A DNA stretch of 64,000 bases from DASUKM01 sp036278735 (GTDB taxonomy: Bacteria; Acidobacteriota; Vicinamibacteria; Vicinamibacterales; 2-12-FULL-66-21), in the NCBI GenBank assembly GCA_036278735.1, contig DASUKM010000018.1, forward strand, positions 1-64,000. The letters are read 5' to 3'. The position numbers and the translations under genes are program-made. The first letter of the stretch is position 1. The number at the start of each line of letters is the position of its first letter. Shown here piece by piece: positions 1 through 7,027 of this stretch. The notes beneath the pieces are model-generated. The model made no database searches. It was not told the DNA's origin and was given only the letters and a program-made list of their open reading frames with translations.

Positions 1-944
1 CTCACGGACGGAAGGCCACGGAAGCCACGGACGATCAGGGACGGGAGGCCACGGAACACACGGACGCTCACGGACGGGAGGCCACGGAACACACGGACGC
101 TCACGGACGGACGGCCACGGAACACACGGACGCTCACGGACGGAAGGCCACGGAAGCCACGGACGATCAGGGACGGGAGGCCACGGAACACACGGACGCT
201 CACGGACGAACGGCCACTGAACACACGGATGCTCACGGACGGACGGCCACGGAAGCCACGGACGATCAGGGATCGCGATGGCCGGCGATCGCGGCGCCGG
301 AGGCGGCGGCCCGGTTCGCGTCGCTCGACGATCTGATTCGCCGGACCGGCGTGCACCGCGACGAGCTGGCGACGCTCGCCTCCGTCGGCGCGCTCAACGC
401 GTTCGGCTACGATCGCCGCACGGCGCTGTGGCAGATCGAGCAGGCGATCCGCCCCGCCGGCGAGCTGTTCGAGACGCCCGAGCCCTCCCAAAGCCCAAAG
501 CCTAAAGCCCAAAGCCCACTGTCGCCGATGACCGTCACGGAGCGGCTGCTGGCGGACTACGAGGGGACGAGCCTGACGATCGGGCCGCATCCGATGTCGC
601 TGCGCCGCGGTGACCTGGCGCTTCGGGGCGTGCTGCGCGCGAGCGACCTGCCGCGCGGGCGGCACGGCCGGCGCGTGCGCGTCGCCGGAGCCGTCATCAC
701 GCGCCAGCGTCCGGGCACGGCGAAAGGGTTCGTGTTCCTGACGCTCGAGGACGAAACGGGCATCGCGAACATCATCGTGCGCCCGGATCTCTTCACGGCG
801 CAGCGCGCGACCATCGTCGGCGAGCCGTATCTGCTCGTGGAGGGGCTGCTGCAGATTCAGGAAGGGGTGACGTCAGTGAAGGCGGAGCGGCTGTCGTCGC
901 TCGGCCGCCGCGGTCCGGCGCCCGAGTCGCACGACTTCAGATAG
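1..944 (+). CDS. dnaE2: 3' end of error-prone DNA polymerase III alpha subunit (DnaE2/ImuC-like), partial
   Basis: The reading frame is open from base 3 to the stop at 942-944, so the gene enters from outside the window. The part starting near base 321 (ASLDDLIRRTG, then RDELATLASVGALNAFG and RRTALWQ) is typical of the helix-hairpin-helix region near the C terminus of DnaE2 polymerases. A proline/lysine-rich linker (about 484-525) leads into an OB-fold-like tail with GFVFLTLEDETGIANIIV, the nucleic-acid-binding fold that ends this family. DnaE2 performs mutagenic translesion synthesis, usually with ImuA/ImuB. The odd feature is an array of eight 33-bp units (3-266) translated in the same frame just before the conserved HhH part. 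An apparent GTG at 351 is internal, because the same frame and conserved sequence continue upstream. The family call rests on the C-terminal third only. Confidence 0.8.
   Translation, partial: HGRKATEATDDQGREATEHTDAHGREATEHTDAHGRTATEHTDAHGRKATEATDDQGREATEHTDAHGRTATEHTDAHGRTATEATDDQGSRWPAIAAPEAAARFASLDDLIRRTGVHRDELATLASVGALNAFGYDRRTALWQIEQAIRPAGELFETPEPSQSPKPKAQSPLSPMTVTERLLADYEGTSLTIGPHPMSLRRGDLALRGVLRASDLPRGRHGRRVRVAGAVITRQRPGTAKGFVFLTLEDETGIANIIVRPDLFTAQRATIVGEPYLLVEGLLQIQEGVTSVKAERLSSLGRRGPAPESHDFR
3..266 (+). repeat. Eight tandem 33-bp units, in frame inside the dnaE2 reading frame
   Basis: Units begin at 3, 36, 69, 102, 135, 168, 201 and 234. Each is exactly 33 bp and encodes 11 residues close to HGRxATEHTDA, with a second form ending in EATDD and a following unit starting with Q. 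No unit has a stop in the dnaE2 frame. The array may extend left of the window. The encoded peptide is hydrophilic and would be a flexible insert. Confidence 0.9.
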
Positions 945-1140
945 CCAGCTGCCAGTTCCCAGTAGCCAGTTTCCAGTAGCCAGTAACCAGTAGCCGGTAG
1001 CCAGTAGCCAGTTCCCAGTCCCCAGTCTGCGAAAACTGGCTACTGGCTACTGGCTACCGGCTACTGGTAACTGGTAACTGGTAACTGGTAACTGGTTACT
1101 GGCGACTGGTTACTGGCGACTGGTTACTGGCAGCTGGATC
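945..1140. repeat. Intergenic inverted repeat of CCAGTAG / CTACTGG units
   Basis: Between the convergent polymerase and phosphatase genes lie tandem units of about 7 bp (CCAGTAG, CCAGTTC, CCAGTAA) on the left, and their complements (CTACTGG, TAACTGG, TTACTGG) on the right. The arms 987-1013 and 1034-1067 are near-perfect complements around a short centre at about 1014-1033, so a long hairpin can form. The right edge reaches into the last codons of the phosphatase gene. It could act as a bidirectional terminator or be a mobile/expanding simple repeat. Confidence 0.85.
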
Positions 1141-2042
1141 ACGCCCGAGTCGACGATCGTGCCCAGGCGCGTAATCGTGGCGAAGTGCAGCTCGTGGCCG
1201 TCGATTTCCATCAGCATGAAGCTGCGGTCCTGGTCGTCGCCGCGGGCGGTGAGCGGCGAATCGTGCCGCAGATTGCCGGCGCGCAGCTGCCCGCTCGCCC
1301 CTTCGACGAAGTACGCGATCCCGTGCTGGGGTTTGATCCGTTCGTAAACGTGGTCGTGGCCGCTCAGCACCACGCTCACGTGGTACTGGATGAACAGCGG
1401 CTCGAGCTGTTCGCGCAGCGCGACCGTCGAGCCGTGCCTCCGGCCGGAGGAATACAGCGGATGGTGGAAGAACGCAATCTTCCAGGCTTCGGTCGAGGCC
1501 GCGAGGTCGCGGCGCAGCCAGGCGAGCTGCGCCGCGTCCATCCGGCTGCTGTCGAGCGCGAAGAACCGGACGTCCTGCGCCGGCGCCTTGACGCTGTAGT
1601 AGGACCGGCCGTCCATGTGGAACGCCGGATACCGCGTCTGCTCGCGCTCGTCCGTGTCGTGGTTGCCGAGCGACGCATAGAACAGAACGCCGGCGTCGAG
1701 GAGCGGCCCGTAGGGGCGCGCGAACTTCTGGATGAAGTCGGCCGGCCGCTGCGAGCCGTAGATGTTGTCCCCCAGCATCAGGACCAGCGCGAAGGGGAAC
1801 TGTTCGTGCCAGCGCGCCATCTCCTGCGCGACCTCGTACTGCGGCGACTGCCCGGTGCCGCTGTCGCCGATCACGGCAAAGCGGAGCGATCCGGCGCGAT
1901 TCGGCAGCCCTGCGGCTGCCACGGTCGCGGGCGCGACGGGGGCCGGCGGTGTGATGGGGGCGCGCGCGGCCGAGCACGCCGCCAGGACGACGAGCGCGGC
2001 CAGCGCCGGCCGGGACGAACGGCAATGCGAGGAGTTCCCCAA
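1110..2042 (-). CDS. Lipoprotein metallophosphoesterase (purple-acid-phosphatase-like)
   Basis: The 310-residue product starts with a hydrophobic segment ending in a lipobox-like LAAC near residue 22, so it is probably a lipoprotein. The metallophosphoesterase motifs appear in order: GDSGTG, GDN, GNHD, FFHHPLYSSG and SGHDHVYER, which together form the two-metal site that hydrolyses phosphomonoesters or diesters. The spacing and the YER after GHDH resemble the purple acid phosphatase/PhoD-like branch. The start at 2042 is a TTG, so the true start may lie slightly downstream, but enough sequence must remain for the signal segment. The last residues (VTSRQ) are encoded by the edge of the inverted repeat, so the C terminus has been altered by the repeat. 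Substrate unknown. Confidence 0.85.
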   Translation of the reverse strand: MGNSSHCRSSRPALAALVVLAACSAARAPITPPAPVAPATVAAAGLPNRAGSLRFAVIGDSGTGQSPQYEVAQEMARWHEQFPFALVLMLGDNIYGSQRPADFIQKFARPYGPLLDAGVLFYASLGNHDTDEREQTRYPAFHMDGRSYYSVKAPAQDVRFFALDSSRMDAAQLAWLRRDLAASTEAWKIAFFHHPLYSSGRRHGSTVALREQLEPLFIQYHVSVVLSGHDHVYERIKPQHGIAYFVEGASGQLRAGNLRHDSPLTARGDDQDRSFMLMEIDGHELHFATITRLGTIVDSGVIQLPVTSRQ

Positions 2043-2062
2043 CCTAAAGCCTGACGCCCAAG

Positions 2063-2566
2063 TCAGCCGCGATAGTTTCCGTACTGCAACGCCACACCGA
2101 AATCGTGCTCGCGCAGCAGCCGCATCGCCTCCTGGAGATCGTCTTTCGACGGCGACGACACGCGCACCTGGTCCGCCTGAATCGCCGCCTGCACCTTCTT
2201 CAGCTTGTGGTCCTTCAGGAACTTGACGATATCGCGGGCGGCCTCGGTCGGAATGCCCTGCTGCAGCGTCACCGTCCGTCGGACGGTGTCGTTGGCGCCG
2301 TGCTCGATCGTTCCCGGCGTCAGATTCTTCGTGGGCACGCCCCGGCGCACCAGCCGCCCCTGCAGGATGTCCCAGAGCGCGGTCAGCTTGAACTCGTCGT
2401 CGGCGACGAGCGTGAGCGAGTTCTCGGCGCGCGAGAACTCGATCGCGGCGCGCGAGCCCTTGAAGTCGTAGCGCTGCGCCACTTCCTTGCGCGCCTGGTT
2501 GACGGCGTTGTCGACCTCCTGCAGGTCGACGGTCGACGTGATATCGAAGGAAGGGACCGTGGCCAT
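2063..2566 (-). CDS. yajQ: YajQ family nucleotide/c-di-GMP-binding protein
   Basis: The protein has 167 residues, close to the usual 160-165 of the family, and starts FDITSTVDLQEVDNAVNQAR, the characteristic YajQ N terminus; YDFKGS and the C-terminal QVRVSSPSKDDLQ stretch also match. YajQ proteins have two RNP-like folds; some homologues bind c-di-GMP and act with transcription factors. It lies 4 bp downstream of a radical SAM gene on the same strand and so is likely co-transcribed. No partner is indicated by the sequence. A c-di-GMP role would be interesting beside the EPS locus, but the binding residues have not been checked. Confidence 0.9.
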   Translation of the reverse strand: MATVPSFDITSTVDLQEVDNAVNQARKEVAQRYDFKGSRAAIEFSRAENSLTLVADDEFKLTALWDILQGRLVRRGVPTKNLTPGTIEHGANDTVRRTVTLQQGIPTEAARDIVKFLKDHKLKKVQAAIQADQVRVSSPSKDDLQEAMRLLREHDFGVALQYGNYRG

Positions 2567-2570
2567 GGGC

Positions 2571-3584
2571 TCACGATGCCGCTGAGATGGAGCCCTGCGC
2601 GACGCCCGGATCCTGACGCTGCGGCTTGCGCCAGAAGTCCATCCGCGACACGCGGTGCACGCAGCCGATCGTGCAGAGCGGCGCGCAGCCCTTCGGCGCG
2701 AGCAGCTCCCGGCGGATGTCCTCGACGGTGTAGGTCTCGAGCGGGGTGCCGGGGAAGCCGCGCTGCTGCGAGCACCAGTGCACGAGCCCCTGTTCGCAGA
2801 CGTACAGATAGCGGGCGCCGGCGCGGCACTGCCAGTCGTTCGGCTGCGCGTCGGCCAGGTTCATCTGGAACTGGCGGATGCCGGAGTAGAGGTTCTTCAG
2901 GACTTGCCGGCGTCCATCGATCTGCCGCATCACGTCGTCGAAGACGCTGCGTTCGGCGGGGCCGAGCGGCTTGAGGATGCCGGAGCCGTCGTGAATGATG
3001 CCGATCGACGTCGAGAAGCCCAGCTCCGACGCCCGGCGGTTGATCGTGCGGGCGTCCTCGGGGTTCTTGATGCCGCCGCCGACGACCGAGTTGATGTTCA
3101 CGTCGAAGTCGGCGTACTCGGCCAGCCACTGCAGCTTCTTGTCGAGCAGCCGCAGGCTCTTCTTGGAGATCTCGTCGGGCTCGACGTTGTCGATGCTGAT
3201 CTGCAGGTAGTCGAGCCCGGCCTCGTTGAGCGCCGCGATGCGCCGGGGCGAGAGCAGGTAGCCGTTCGTGATCAGGCCGGCGATGCGGCCGTGGGAGCGG
3301 ATGCGGCCGATCAGGCGATCGAGATCCGGATGGAGCATCGGCTCGCCGCCGCTGAACGCGATGACCGAGGTGCCGAGCCCCGCCAGGTGATCGATGCGGG
3401 CGAACATCGTCTCGACCGGGACGGGCGACGAGACCTTGTCGTACTCGTTGCAGTAGCCGCAATCGATGTTGCAGCGCCGGATGGGGATGATGTGGACGAG
3501 CAGCGGGTGATCGGTGCGCGCCAGGCCGCGCACGAACTCGCGGACCGAGCGAAGCCGCCGACTGGTCTTCCGGAGCGCCCGCAT
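2571..3584 (-). CDS. Radical SAM enzyme with C-terminal cysteine cluster
   Basis: The CX3CX2C iron-sulfur motif of radical SAM enzymes is present as CNIDCGYC, followed by the GGEP-type motif (FSGGEPMLHPDL). The C-terminal part carries further cysteines (CRAGARYLYVCEQG, CAPLCTIGCVHR), suggesting an auxiliary cluster of SPASM/twitch type. The ATG at 3584 is preceded by GGAG at good spacing and is preferred over the GTG at 3623, which would overlap the upstream gene; the result is 337 residues. The neighbour upstream is a second radical SAM gene, and YajQ is downstream. These enzymes cleave S-adenosylmethionine to start radical chemistry, often on peptides or cofactors. The substrate cannot be told. 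Confidence 0.8.
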   Translation of the reverse strand: MRALRKTSRRLRSVREFVRGLARTDHPLLVHIIPIRRCNIDCGYCNEYDKVSSPVPVETMFARIDHLAGLGTSVIAFSGGEPMLHPDLDRLIGRIRSHGRIAGLITNGYLLSPRRIAALNEAGLDYLQISIDNVEPDEISKKSLRLLDKKLQWLAEYADFDVNINSVVGGGIKNPEDARTINRRASELGFSTSIGIIHDGSGILKPLGPAERSVFDDVMRQIDGRRQVLKNLYSGIRQFQMNLADAQPNDWQCRAGARYLYVCEQGLVHWCSQQRGFPGTPLETYTVEDIRRELLAPKGCAPLCTIGCVHRVSRMDFWRKPQRQDPGVAQGSISAAS

Positions 3585-3600
3585 GGATCTCCGTATCCTA

Positions 3601-4581
3601 TCAGGCTGCGGCGTCCGGTTCACGCCGGCTGCGCATTTTTCGCCCGATCTTCAACGACGTCTCGAAAATCGAGCCGACCCGGATGCCCATCGGCAGGCGG
3701 TGGGCCGCCACGGCGTTCAGCCCCGCCGAGGCGACGCAGCCGCACTGGGAGCAGTCGGGATTCCCGCCGAACTGGCACGGCGTGATCGGCGTCTGCAGGT
3801 CGGCCGACACGCAGGTCGTCGTTTCGGCGAACACGCAGTCGGCCGGCGACGTCGGGGGGTGCAGGTACTGACGGAGCAGCCCCTCCGGCAGGGTCAGCTT
3901 CGGATAGCGGAGGCGCAGCACCATCAGGGCCTCGACCACCCGGGTGCGATCCTCCGGCCGCAGGCGTTCCTCGGACACTTCGCCGATCTGGGGCGTATAC
4001 AGGCTGACCCAGATCTGGCGCGTATCGGGGTTGGCCGACCAGTAGTCGACGAACTCGTCCACATACCCGTCGCGCTGCGCCTGCTGGCGCGTGACGGTGC
4101 AGTGGACCGTGATCTGGTGCCCCTTGATGTGCTTCAGGATGCGGTCGTAGGTCGCCGGCGTGCGGCGCTTGTCGTGCTCGGGCTGCAGCCCGTCGATCGA
4201 GACGACGATCTGCAGACGCGGAATCGCCGCCCACTCCTGCGGGATCGGACGCACCGCGCTCGTGACCAGCTGCGTGTAGAGTCCGCGATCGGCGAGCCTC
4301 GGGAGCAGGTCCTGCAGCTCGCGGTAGCGGACGAGCGGTTCGCCGCCGACGATCGAGAGATGGATGGGCCGTTCCGCGTCGACCAGCGCGAGCACGCGCT
4401 CGACGAGCTCCGTCCCCTTGTAGTCGCTCACCTGGCGCAGGGTCAGGTCGCCGCCGAGGTGGTCGTCGCCGTACGCGTAACAGCCGGGACAGCGCAGCGG
4501 GCACTCGCGTGTGATTTCGATCGAGAGCGAAGGACGACGTCCGGCGAGGATGCGTCCCCAGGCAGTGATAATCCCCTCCAT
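3601..4581 (-). CDS. Radical SAM enzyme, second of a pair
   Basis: The product has 326 residues with the cluster motif CPLRCPGCYAYGDDH near residue 30 and IVGGEPLVRY as the SAM-binding GGEP motif. A C-terminal region with several cysteines (CVFAETTTC, CSQCGC) suggests an extra iron-sulfur cluster. It starts with MEGIITAWGRIL on an ATG at 4581 and is separated from the next radical SAM gene by about 16 bp, so the two are likely one transcript. The divergent neighbour is a SET-domain gene. The pair resembles tandem radical SAM genes of peptide or cofactor modification, but no precursor peptide gene is visible nearby. Function unassigned. Confidence 0.8.
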   Translation of the reverse strand: MEGIITAWGRILAGRRPSLSIEITRECPLRCPGCYAYGDDHLGGDLTLRQVSDYKGTELVERVLALVDAERPIHLSIVGGEPLVRYRELQDLLPRLADRGLYTQLVTSAVRPIPQEWAAIPRLQIVVSIDGLQPEHDKRRTPATYDRILKHIKGHQITVHCTVTRQQAQRDGYVDEFVDYWSANPDTRQIWVSLYTPQIGEVSEERLRPEDRTRVVEALMVLRLRYPKLTLPEGLLRQYLHPPTSPADCVFAETTTCVSADLQTPITPCQFGGNPDCSQCGCVASAGLNAVAAHRLPMGIRVGSIFETSLKIGRKMRSRREPDAAA

Positions 4582-4648
4582 CTGTCGAGCATATCAGCCC
4601 GCGCGACAAAACCGGTAATGCTTGCGCGCGTGCACGAGCCATGTTTCA

Positions 4649-5065
4649 ATGAGCCGCACAGGCCATCGAGACGTGATCGAAAAACGGCATTCCAGGATCC
4701 AGGGCTGGGGCGTGTTCGCGACCCGGCCGATCACCAAGAACACCCGGATCATCCACTATGCAGGGGAAAAGATCAGCAATCGCGAGAGCCTCCCGCGCGA
4801 AGAACGCTATCTCCGCCGTGGACACATCTGGTGCTTCAAGCTGAATCGGCTCTACGTGCGCGACGCCGCCGTCGGCGGCAACATCGCGCGCTACATCAAT
4901 CACGCCTGCGCGCCGAACTGCTACACGCAGGTCGTGGGGGACACGATCTGGATTCGTGCGGCGCGCAACATCCGGACGGGCGAAGAGCTGACGTACGACT
5001 ACGCCACCGACGGCGACGGCAACATCCAGTGCCGCTGCCGGCCGGGCTGTCCCACGAAATTCTGA
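4649..5065 (+). CDS. Small SET-domain protein (protein lysine methyltransferase-like)
   Basis: The 138-residue product is almost only a SET domain. The motifs GWGVFA (N-terminal part), GGNIARYINHACAPNC (the NHxCxPN motif binding S-adenosylmethionine) and GEELTYDY (catalytic tyrosine) are all present in order, and the end has a CRCRPGC cysteine-rich post-SET-like tail. The start ATG at 4649 (MSRTGHRD) is preferred to a TTG at 4622. It stands alone, divergent from the radical SAM pair. SET proteins in bacteria methylate lysines of ribosomal or DNA-binding proteins, or act on host histones in symbionts and pathogens. The target here is unknown. Confidence 0.88.
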   Translation: MSRTGHRDVIEKRHSRIQGWGVFATRPITKNTRIIHYAGEKISNRESLPREERYLRRGHIWCFKLNRLYVRDAAVGGNIARYINHACAPNCYTQVVGDTIWIRAARNIRTGEELTYDYATDGDGNIQCRCRPGCPTKF

Positions 5066-5168
5066 ACCCGCGTCGATCGCGTCTCGTCAACGGCCAAGCT
5101 GTGCGTTACCATAAGGCTGCTCACCACCACTTCCACTTCCGCTTCCACTTCGTTCGGGGGAACACGGC

Positions 5169-6335
5169 GTGACCGAGTCGTTCGGGGAACCTCAGGGAAT
5201 CAGCACCGATCTGGAGACCACGTTCATCGCGCCGCCGCCCGAAGAGCCGGGTGGGCGCGCGCGCGCGCGCGAAGGGCTGCCGGCAGGCTTCCGGATGCGG
5301 CACGACGCGCACTACGTCGATCAGCTCGCGGGCTCGGCGGGCCATGCGGCCGTCCGGCACCTGCCCGTGAACGATGTCGATGTCGATCTCGGCGCCGACG
5401 CGACCGCCCCCGGCAATGCCGAACTCGCGCCGCTCATCGAATCCATCCGTCAGTTCGGCGTGCTGCAGCCGCTGCTCGTGCGGGCCCATCGCGGGCGCTT
5501 CCGCGTGATTGCCGGCGATCGGCGCTTGCGGGCCGCGATGGCCGCCGGGGTCCGGACGGTGCCCTGCCTCGTGCACGAGGTGGACGAGCGCGCCGCGCAC
5601 TCGCTCCGCGAGGCGGCGGCCATTGCGGCGCCGCTGACCCCCTCGCCAGAGCCGGCGGCCGCCGGGCCGCTCGCCGACGGATTGATCGCGGAGGGATTGA
5701 TCGCGGAGGGATTGATCAATGTGGCCGACACGCTCGCCGCCGCCGCCGGCTGCGCCGCGCTCGCCGAGCGCGGAGGGCGCACGCTGTCGGCCGGGATTGC
5801 CGCCGCGCTCGCGAAGCTGGAAACCGCGCGTGCCGAGCGCATGGCGCTGGGGGCCGCCGCGCTCGTCGGACCGCCCGCGCTCGCGCTCGCGCCGGTGAGC
5901 GGCGCGACGCTCGCGCAGCGCGTCGCGACGGCGGCGGCGGTCATGCGTCGCGCGACCGGCGTGGACCTGGAATGCCGGGCGCCAGACGAGGCGTGCTCCA
6001 TGATCGTCGACGAGCGGTTTGCGCTCGTGGCGATCCTGGGCTCGGTCGACGCGCTGCTCACGCTCGCCGGCGACGTGTGTCCCGCCTCGCTGCGAGTGGC
6101 GATTCGCAGCGCCGGTGCGCGCGCGGCGCTCCTGGTCGAGGTCTCCCAGCGCACGACGTCGATCGCGGCGGCGGCGGCCGATCGCTTCTTCGAGCTGGCC
6201 GCCGGCCACCCCTGCGGCATCGGCGGCAGCCTGCAGCTCGCGGCCGCGTCGCGCATCGTGCAGGCCCACGGCGGACGCGTCGCGATGGCCCGCGACGTCC
6301 CGGCCGGTTGCACGGTCACGCTCGTCTTTTCCTGA
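5169..6335 (+). CDS. ParB-like N-terminal domain fused to a degenerate GHKL (histidine-kinase-type) ATPase domain
   Basis: A GTG start (5169) preceded by a GGGGG-rich ribosome site gives 388 residues. Residues about 60-150 form a ParB/Srx nuclease-like domain (LPVNDVDVDL, then LIESIRQFGVLQPLLVR and VIAGDRRLRAA, the ParB box). Residues about 240-388 look like the dimerisation and HATPase_c part of a sensor kinase, ending GIGGSLQLAAASRIVQAHGGRV, a G2-box-like stretch. The N-box asparagine (AILGSVDALL) and the G1-box aspartate (EVSQRTTSI) are not recognisable and no phospho-acceptor histidine stands out, so ATP binding may be lost. The linker has a 15-bp tandem duplication giving LIAEG repeats. 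A stop and TTG restart couple it to the hydrolase gene downstream. Confidence 0.75.
   Translation: MTESFGEPQGISTDLETTFIAPPPEEPGGRARAREGLPAGFRMRHDAHYVDQLAGSAGHAAVRHLPVNDVDVDLGADATAPGNAELAPLIESIRQFGVLQPLLVRAHRGRFRVIAGDRRLRAAMAAGVRTVPCLVHEVDERAAHSLREAAAIAAPLTPSPEPAAAGPLADGLIAEGLIAEGLINVADTLAAAAGCAALAERGGRTLSAGIAAALAKLETARAERMALGAAALVGPPALALAPVSGATLAQRVATAAAVMRRATGVDLECRAPDEACSMIVDERFALVAILGSVDALLTLAGDVCPASLRVAIRSAGARAALLVEVSQRTTSIAAAAADRFFELAAGHPCGIGGSLQLAAASRIVQAHGGRVAMARDVPAGCTVTLVFS
5681..5717 (+). repeat. 15-bp tandem repeat (2.5 copies) in the ParB-like gene linker
   Basis: The unit ATTGATCGCGGAGGG occurs at 5681-5695 and 5696-5710 with a partial third copy. It is in frame and produces a repeated LIAEG in the linker between the two domains. 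Confidence 0.9.
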
Positions 6336-6339
6336 GACG

Positions 6340-6999
6340 TTGCCGCCGGCCCTGTACCTCTATCTCCACGGCTTTGCCTCGTCGCCTTCCTCGTCGAAGG
6401 CGACCTGGCTCGCGCAGCGATTGGCGGAACGCGGCATCGCGATGCACGTGCCGGATCTGAACCAGCCGGACTTCTCGACGCTCACGATCACGCGCATGCT
6501 CGAGCAGGTGGACGCGTGGCTCGACACGCGGCCGGACGGCCCGGTGGTGCTGATCGGATCGAGCCTGGGCGGCTTCGTCGCCGTCAACACCGCGCTCCGC
6601 CGCCGCGATCGCATCGCGCAGCTCGTGCTGCTGGCCCCCGCGCTGGCGTTCGGCCACGCGCCGTTTTCGGGCGCCGCGCCCGAGGCCGATCGACTGGAGC
6701 AGTGGAAGGCGTCCGGGCAGCTGATGGTGTTTCACTACGCCTACGGGCGGATGATGCCGCTGCGCTACGCCCTCTACGAGGACGCGCTGAGGTACGACGT
6801 CGCCGGCGCCGACCTCCGCATCCCCGCGCTGGTCTTTCAGGGACGGTTCGATACGGTCGTCAATCCGGCCGGCGTCGAGGCGTGGTGCGCGGCGCGGCCG
6901 AACGTGCGGCTTCGGCTGCTCGACGACGACCACCAGCTCGCCGGCAGCCTGGAGACGATCTGGCAGGGGATGGAGGGATTTCTCACGGACGGCGAGTAG
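6340..6999 (+). CDS. YqiA-like alpha/beta hydrolase
   Basis: The likely start is the TTG at 6340, 5 bp after the stop of the ParB-like gene, giving a protein of 219 residues that begins with LYLYLHGFASSPSSSKATW, the usual N terminus of the YqiA/YcfP esterase family. The nucleophile elbow is GSSLGG; the acid is probably the Asp in GRFDTVV and the histidine that in DDDHQL, completing the triad. The family includes small cytoplasmic esterases of poorly defined substrate. Tight spacing suggests translational coupling to the upstream gene. The longer open frame from 6019 is only the shadow of the ParB-like gene. Confidence 0.8.
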   Translation: MPPALYLYLHGFASSPSSSKATWLAQRLAERGIAMHVPDLNQPDFSTLTITRMLEQVDAWLDTRPDGPVVLIGSSLGGFVAVNTALRRRDRIAQLVLLAPALAFGHAPFSGAAPEADRLEQWKASGQLMVFHYAYGRMMPLRYALYEDALRYDVAGADLRIPALVFQGRFDTVVNPAGVEAWCAARPNVRLRLLDDDHQLAGSLETIWQGMEGFLTDGE

Positions 7000-7027
7000 G
7001 GTTCCGGCACCACGCGAGCCTGCAGTC

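Noticed and set aside
3..266. CRISPR array
   Set aside because: The units are contiguous 33-bp repeats without spacers and stay in a coding frame.
1185..2054. Long plus-strand frame antisense to the metallophosphoesterase
   Set aside because: It mirrors the codon structure of the real gene; the GC-rich third positions keep the antisense frame open. The same holds for the many long antisense frames in the window.
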